From positions 1-64,000 of the forward strand of contig NZ_LXYE02000052.1 in NCBI RefSeq assembly GCF_001659685.2: a stretch of 64,000 bases of DNA. Direction: 5' to 3'. This DNA comes from Labilibacter marinus. Its GTDB lineage: Bacteria; Bacteroidota; Bacteroidia; Bacteroidales; Marinilabiliaceae. Below are positions 59,233 through 64,000 of this stretch, one piece after another. Under the pieces are notes generated by a model. The model was not told the origin of the DNA. It did not search any database and was given only the letters and a program-made list of their open reading frames with translations. The position numbers and the translations under genes are program-made. How positions within the stretch are numbered: the first letter of the stretch is position 1; each line of letters opens with the position of its first letter.

Positions 59233-61188
59233 TTAAATCTTAATCACTTTCTCAATCGTTAAATTATCATCGGCTTTAACTTTTAAAATGTACATGCCGC
59301 TTTTGAGTTCAGTAGCATCAACGCTTGTTTCTTGCACATAAGACGATTCTATCTTTTTAATTAATTTACCTGAAGTAGTATAAAGAGAAAGCTCCAAGTT
59401 ATTGATGGAAGTATCAAATGTAATATGAAAGCTATCGTTACTTGGGTTTGGATAAATGTGGTATAAAGAAGTAATAATGTCTTCAACATCTAAAGTAGGG
59501 TCGTTATAGGTATTGTGGAAACCTGGGAAAATAGGATCGGCAGTATTACCGGCTAAATCTTCGCCAAACCAATGTATACGATGTGGATGACCATCACCAC
59601 GATCATGATCGAACCAAGCAGGTTTTACATCTGCAAATTCTCTTACCCAATCAGCACCTTTGCGCTCAAGTTCGGCAATAATAGCATCGGCAGTTGTATT
59701 ATCCACCACACCAGTCAACTGTTGTTCTGGGTTCACATCTACGTGGTATAATTTCCATTGGCCATTTCCGCCTTTGCGCACAATACGGTATGGGTACGAA
59801 ATGATAGCAGCATTATGAAAACCGTTTTGAGGACGTAACACATGTAATACTTCTCCAGGACGAGCATCTTCACCTGCAATCATCTTATCCATAAAGTTTA
59901 CCCCATCAATGGTTTTAGTTGCAGGAACTGTTCCTCCAGCCAAACTCACCAAAGTAGGGTATAAATCCATTGAGCTTATTTGATAAGGATAATGAGCTTG
60001 TTCCGTTATTTTATTGGGCCAATGTACAAAGAATGGAACTCTATGTCCACCTTCATCAACACTTCCTTTTAAAGCTGCAAGTGGATAGTTAACTGCGCCT
60101 TTACTATAAGTATAACCACCGTTATCACTAAAAAATACGATAACTGTATTATCCATTTCGCCAGTTTCGTTTAGCTTAGCCACTATTCTTCCTATGTTGG
60201 TATCCATGTTGGTCACCATGGTAGCGTAGGTAATACGAGCATCTACAAACTTATCAATGAGAGCTTGCTTTTTAACCGGATCGGTTTCTTTAGTCACTGG
60301 GGTAGATGCTGTAATGTAAGTACTGTTTCTAATCAAGCTCTCAAAGTTTGGGTTAGCTAATTTAAAAGCGTCAATCTCTTCTTGAGGAGCCTCTAGAGGT
60401 GTATGTGGCGCATTGTATGCCAAGTACATCATAAAAGGATCGGCATCGGCAGCTTTCCTGTTGATAAAATCAATGGCTTCATCTGTTAATATATCCGTTA
60501 GGTATTCATCCAAAGCAAACTCTTTTCTATCTACGTATTCTCGGTTTCTTTGCAAAGGATCTTGGTATTCGTTTTTTACTGTTCCTTTGGCGGTATTCCA
60601 TTGATTCGGGTCGTTATATTGGACGGCGTGATTCGCGTTGCTGTTACTCCACTTGTACCAGATATTATCGTATTCACTTTGAAAATACGCCTTGCCACCA
60701 CCTAAGAACCCAAAAAACTCGTCAAAACCTCTATCCATTGGTTGATATTTTCCTTCTTCAAAACCTAGGTGCCATTTGCCAAATGCAGCGGTATTATAAC
60801 CTGTTTCATCAATTAAAGTAGAAAAGTAAGTTTCGCTTACAGGTATGCCTTTATCGTCGGTAATATCGTTAGGTAAGTTATATTGAGCACCAATTCTATG
60901 CGGATACATTCCTGTCATAATAGCTGCTCTACTGGGGCCACAAAAAGGGTGTGCCACATGCGCATTGCTACAAATTATACTATAATCTGCCAAAGCATCC
61001 AGATGCGGTGTAGGAATTACTCCTCTATCTTCGGGATAGCTGGCGTCGCGGTTAAAACCTACATCAGCATAACCTAAATCGTCGGCTAAAATTATTAAAA
61101 TGTTAGGGCGTGTTCCAGCCGTTTGTGCTGTCGTCAGCGTAATGGCTGACATCAACAATACAATGAATGTGCTTAATTTTAGATTCAT
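59233..61188 (-). CDS. Secreted sulfatase with type IX sorting domain
   Basis: 651 residues with signal peptide 1-21. The alkaline-phosphatase-fold sulfatase: ILIILADDLGYADVG (metal-binding D36, D37), HPFCGPSRAAIMTG (C83 is the Cys converted to formylglycine in C-x-P-S-R), FGKWHLG, VIVFFSDNGGY. The last about 80 residues are a type A sorting domain (LYHIYPNPSNDSFHI, LYTTSGKLIKKI, LKSGMYILKVKAD). It should be exported to the cell surface to remove sulfate from polysaccharide or glycan. The nearest regulator is the AraC gene at 61441. Confidence 0.93.
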   Translation of the reverse strand: MNLKLSTFIVLLMSAITLTTAQTAGTRPNILIILADDLGYADVGFNRDASYPEDRGVIPTPHLDALADYSIICSNAHVAHPFCGPSRAAIMTGMYPHRIGAQYNLPNDITDDKGIPVSETYFSTLIDETGYNTAAFGKWHLGFEEGKYQPMDRGFDEFFGFLGGGKAYFQSEYDNIWYKWSNSNANHAVQYNDPNQWNTAKGTVKNEYQDPLQRNREYVDRKEFALDEYLTDILTDEAIDFINRKAADADPFMMYLAYNAPHTPLEAPQEEIDAFKLANPNFESLIRNSTYITASTPVTKETDPVKKQALIDKFVDARITYATMVTNMDTNIGRIVAKLNETGEMDNTVIVFFSDNGGYTYSKGAVNYPLAALKGSVDEGGHRVPFFVHWPNKITEQAHYPYQISSMDLYPTLVSLAGGTVPATKTIDGVNFMDKMIAGEDARPGEVLHVLRPQNGFHNAAIISYPYRIVRKGGNGQWKLYHVDVNPEQQLTGVVDNTTADAIIAELERKGADWVREFADVKPAWFDHDRGDGHPHRIHWFGEDLAGNTADPIFPGFHNTYNDPTLDVEDIITSLYHIYPNPSNDSFHITFDTSINNLELSLYTTSGKLIKKIESSYVQETSVDATELKSGMYILKVKADDNLTIEKVIKI

Positions 61189-61440
61189 AGGAATTGAAAT
61201 TTCAAGAAATGTTTTCCAAATGTTTTTTACCGCTACAATAATAGCGCATAAGCAAATGGATAATATCCTGAAACTTACCTGGTCAATCCACTATTTTACC
61301 CTTTGTTGTTTTGTTAAGTAGGGTGAGGTAGGGATGTTTTATAGTTGAGTTGGGGTATCGAGGGCGGTATTTTTTAGTGATTAATGCAAATCAAGCGTTG
61401 AGTGTACGAAAAGAGAAAAATTGCACAATTACGTGTTTCT

Positions 61441-62250
61441 TCAATTAAAATAATCCGAAAAAGGTTCTTCATTTGTAAAAAATTGCTTGGGTGACATACC
61501 TGATAAGGATTTAAAATCATTAATCATATGTGATTGATCGAAATATCCGCACTGATGGGCAATTTCGGTCAGGCTTAAATTTTTGTTTTTTGATTTTATG
61601 TGAATGGCATTTTGGAAACGAACGATTTTTTTAAACTGCTTTGGCGAGCTTCCTATTATATCGGAGAAGGTACGTTCAAATTGCTTTCTGCTTAAAAAAG
61701 TCTGTTCAGCCAATTCGTTAATCTCCACCAGGCCTTTAGTTTTATTAATTTCGTTAACTACATATCTAATTCTATCGTATTTGTACTCTCTCTCTTTTTG
61801 CTGTAGTCGTTTGATTAAGAATTTTTCGGCCACTGCAATTTGACCTTTAAATGTTGGTGCTGCATATAACTCATCTTCTAATTGATTTACTACCTCTTTC
61901 ATTACATCCTTTAATGGTACGCTTTGGTTAAAAAGCGCCTTAATAGGAAGGTTTAAAAACATTGATAACCCTTGGGGCAGAAAGTAAATGGCAAAAAGAG
62001 ACAAGCGACCGACTATTTTTAAATCGTGATGTGTTTTGAGCTGACCTGTGATAATTACATTTTCGGTAATTGATTTTTTGTGGTCGCTGGCCTCAGGTCT
62101 GTCGTTTAAATAAAAGATGAGTTCAAATAAACCGCTGGGCACAATGCGTTGAATATGTGATTCCCCTGTTACAACATTACTATCTAAACTCCAATACTGC
62201 TTAACGTATTGAGAGAGATATGGAGATGGTTTAGAGATGTTGTATTGCAT
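61441..62250 (-). CDS. AraC-family transcriptional regulator
   Basis: 269 residues. The N-terminal 160 residues form a DUF6597-type sensor domain (YWSLDSNVVTGESHIQRIVPSGLFELIFYLND, IITGQLKTHHDL). The AraC/XylS helix-turn-helix pair follows (LAEQTFLSRKQFERTFSDIIGSSPKQFKKIVRFQNA; LSLTEIAHQCGYFDQSHMINDFKSLSGMSPKQFF). It is 252 bases downstream of the sulfatase's start on the same strand and may govern it. The ligand is not evident. Confidence 0.9.
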   Translation of the reverse strand: MQYNISKPSPYLSQYVKQYWSLDSNVVTGESHIQRIVPSGLFELIFYLNDRPEASDHKKSITENVIITGQLKTHHDLKIVGRLSLFAIYFLPQGLSMFLNLPIKALFNQSVPLKDVMKEVVNQLEDELYAAPTFKGQIAVAEKFLIKRLQQKEREYKYDRIRYVVNEINKTKGLVEINELAEQTFLSRKQFERTFSDIIGSSPKQFKKIVRFQNAIHIKSKNKNLSLTEIAHQCGYFDQSHMINDFKSLSGMSPKQFFTNEEPFSDYFN

Positions 62251-62453
62251 GGCGAATTAAATATGAATTACAAATTTAATGATTTTGATATAACGCGGTA
62301 TTCGTAAAGCTTAATGCAGCAAGGTAAATGTATTTAACCATGAAAGCTTGCAGATCGATTTTTCGACATCACTAAGCTAGCTTCGGCCCATTAAAAATTA
62401 AGAACTAGTGGGTAAGCGGTGGGCTTCTTTGTTTACCTTTCTTCGGCTATAGG

Positions 62454-62493
62454 AAGAAAGTAAAAGCAAGCAAAGTTTGACTTTTACTTTCTT
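62454..62493. repeat. 13-bp perfect inverted repeat
   Basis: AAGAAAGTAAAAG (62454-62466) and its complement (62481-62493), loop of 14 bases. No T-run follows on either side. It is in the 296-base gap between the AraC and VOC genes and may be a structured remnant. Confidence 0.6.
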
Positions 62494-62546
62494 AAAATAA
62501 TGTTTTTATGGCAGGCATAACCAAGTGTTGACTTTAAAGGCAAACA

Positions 62547-62906
62547 CTAGGCATTACCATAAAGGCCAACCCGGTTTCCTTCGCTATCTATAAAGATGGC
62601 AAAGTAGCCACGACCTTCAGCTTCAATTTTAGTTTTACCTTGAATAATACTGCCACCATGATCACTTATTCGTTGTAATGCTCTGTCCATATCATCTTCA
62701 ACATTAAAACTGACCAAAGCCCCGTTTTTACTGGGCTTAAAGTTAGGTGCATAAGAAATAGCGCCCTCACCACCAGGAAAGCAAGCCATCTTTTCCTGTT
62801 CGCATTCAACAACTTGAAGATCTACCTTTAACACTTTGCTATAAAAACTTACTGCCTGATTAAAGTTTACGCAAGGGATTTCGACCCACGAAATTAGTTT
62901 TGTCAT
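62547..62906 (-). CDS. VOC-family (glyoxalase-like) protein
   Basis: 119 residues, one VOC domain: ISWVEIPCVNFNQAVSFYSKVLKVDL, FPGGEGAISYAPNFKPSKNGALVSFNVEDD, YFAIFIDSEGNRVGLYGNA (Glu/Gln position at the end). Members bind metals and act as dioxygenases, lyases or resistance proteins; specific function is unknown. It stands alone. Confidence 0.85.
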   Translation of the reverse strand: MTKLISWVEIPCVNFNQAVSFYSKVLKVDLQVVECEQEKMACFPGGEGAISYAPNFKPSKNGALVSFNVEDDMDRALQRISDHGGSIIQGKTKIEAEGRGYFAIFIDSEGNRVGLYGNA

Positions 62907-63093
62907 TGCATCGTTTATTAAGTGAATAATTAATAATACAAATGTATGGCGAGCTCACTTCCTAAAATTGTAGAATTGCGACATTGTTAAGAATATAGGA
63001 TAGGAAAGAGCTATTCAATTTGTCATGATGTGGCCTGGTATTTTCCTGTTTATATCTTTACACTTGCACCTTTTTACATGTCCTCAGTTTGTC

Positions 63094-63654
63094 TTATTCT
63101 AAAATAGCTTTTATTAGTTTTTGTAAGTTGGCTACACCTATCATATTAAAGTATGCAATTTTCAATGAGCCACTGCTTCCATGAATACTTCTTAAATCGG
63201 TGACTTCATCAATTGTTGTAAAGAGAGGTTTTGGTAAAACTCTGTTGAACTCATATGTTTTGCTACCTAGTAGCGAATAGTTATTGTTGTAAGGCAATGA
63301 TGAAACATGAGTAAATAAACCTAAAATAAAGTGGAATAATTTATGCTTAGGATATATCTTCCAAGAACAATCTCCCATATTTAGTCCCTTGAAAAGTATA
63401 AAAGTATGTTTTGATAGATTAGATTTTGGAGTAGTCCCTCCAGATATACTAGTAATTTGTCGTGATGCATTAACTATTATATCAGCATTTTTGTGCCTGA
63501 AATTAAGTTCTAATTCAAGGGTTTGCCCATTTACTAATCCTGTAATCGTTCCATTCATTTTCTGAGCAAACTTTTCCCATTCTTCAGCCAACCTTACATT
63601 ATGATGGTAGTATATGCTGGTTTCATCTCGTCGTATGGGAACTCTTTCTATCAT
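63094..63654 (-). CDS. Unknown protein following a site-2-protease-like gene
   Basis: 186 residues. I do not recognise the family. It is a mixed alpha/beta protein without signal peptide or membrane helix, beginning MIERVPIRRDETSIYYHHNVRLAEEWEKFA with a beta-rich centre (ITGLVNGQTLELELNFRHKNADIIVNA). It starts 12 bases after the membrane protein gene at 63667, so the two are co-transcribed and may function together. Confidence 0.65.
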   Translation of the reverse strand: MIERVPIRRDETSIYYHHNVRLAEEWEKFAQKMNGTITGLVNGQTLELELNFRHKNADIIVNASRQITSISGGTTPKSNLSKHTFILFKGLNMGDCSWKIYPKHKLFHFILGLFTHVSSLPYNNNYSLLGSKTYEFNRVLPKPLFTTIDEVTDLRSIHGSSGSLKIAYFNMIGVANLQKLIKAILE

Positions 63655-63666
63655 CTTCTTAAATTA

Positions 63667-64000
63667 TTATAAATAAATACATAGTACAACTATAATTATA
63701 GAAATCACGGCTGAAGTATTTTTCAAAACAATGCTATATTCCTTCTTTCTTTTAGTTTCGATGGATGAAATAATAAAATTGCCCATGCTAAAACCAGGAA
63801 AAGGCAAAAGGTTTAGAATAACGAGAATTAATAGTCCTTGCACTAAAAGCATGGTAATATGCGAAATAGTGCTACCTCTATGTATTGTGCCAAATCCTCC
63901 AATTTGCTGATAGTTTACAGGTGTTGGATTGATTATAAGAAGAGAATGTTGCCATATTGACCCAAAACCATTTATCGCATCAGATAACCCTAATTTTTCT
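63667..64000 (-). CDS. Partial membrane protein, site-2-protease (M50) C-terminus-like
   Basis: The frame runs off the window edge at 64000 (111 residues visible, start outside). It reads GLSDAINGFGSIWQHSLLI...IGGFGTIHRGSTISHITMLLVQGLLILVILNLLPFPGFSMGNFIISS..., with two membrane segments. LNLLPFPGFSMG lines up with the LPIPxLDGG motif of M50 proteases, but the catalytic Asp is replaced by Ser. This suggests an inactive or divergent site-2-protease relative. The zinc-binding HExxH half would lie outside the window. Confidence 0.55.
   Translation of the reverse strand, partial: EKLGLSDAINGFGSIWQHSLLIINPTPVNYQQIGGFGTIHRGSTISHITMLLVQGLLILVILNLLPFPGFSMGNFIISSIETKRKKEYSIVLKNTSAVISIIIVVLCIYL

Overview
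The window is AT-rich DNA from a member of the Bacteroidota, probably a gliding, marine-type lineage related to Marinilabiliales (the family is an inference). The evidence is lineage-typical gene order (rng - tiny basic protein - hup - mutY - ssb - gldE - gldD; porG-like - uppS - bamA - three skp-like genes - murI), gliding/type IX secretion genes, several proteins with type IX sorting domains, and promoters with the Bacteroidota -7 element TAnnTTTG.

Region by region. 1-1.1 kb is a decayed island edge: the end of an unknown protein, the 3' end of a tRNA followed by a hairpin (probable attachment-site scar), and a frameshifted Fic-protein remnant. 1.1-8.5 kb is housekeeping: RNase G, HU, MutY, SSB, GldE, GldD, a phosphopantetheinyl transferase and a GGGP-synthase-family protein. 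8.5-13.1 kb holds an alkaline-phosphatase-fold protein that has lost most metal ligands, a DUF190 protein and an EF-G paralogue whose catalytic His is Ser. 13.3-17.7 kb is a set of envelope proteins (PD40-type lipoprotein, GIN-domain lipoprotein, PagL-like deacylase, type IX cargo).

17.8-21.5 kb is the most notable regulatory locus. A two-gene module (secreted protein with a TonB-C-like domain, then a PAS-LuxR regulator) is present twice in tandem. Each copy is preceded by the same palindrome exactly 25 nt upstream of its -7 element, which suggests a small self-regulating signalling system.

21.5-31.1 kb is again core: UvrD/PcrA helicase, DUF4290 protein, MurA (Asp in place of the catalytic Cys), two TlpA-like proteins (one without cysteines), GrpE, DnaJ and Kbl. 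31.5-39.4 kb is a rearranged block. An identical 98-bp direct repeat lies at 33417-33514 and 39216-39313. It brackets REPIN-like double-hairpin elements with complementary loops, a BspA-type leucine-rich-repeat lipoprotein, an intact IS1380-family element lodged in one of the REPIN-like repeats, a GLUG-repeat type IX cargo protein, and the orphan 3' end of valS.

39.5-50.1 kb is the outer-membrane assembly cluster (PorG-like, UppS, BamA, three Skp/OmpH paralogues), MurI, a gamma-carbonic-anhydrase-like protein and the two-subunit 2-oxoacid:ferredoxin oxidoreductase. 50.2-64 kb is envelope and accessory: GIN-domain protein, secreted protein of unknown function, alpha/beta hydrolase, FkbM methyltransferase, CAP/OmpA-like protein, sensor kinase with a substrate-binding-like sensor, AEC transporter, sulfatase with type IX tail, AraC regulator, VOC protein, and at the edge a partial site-2-protease-like membrane protein with an unknown partner.
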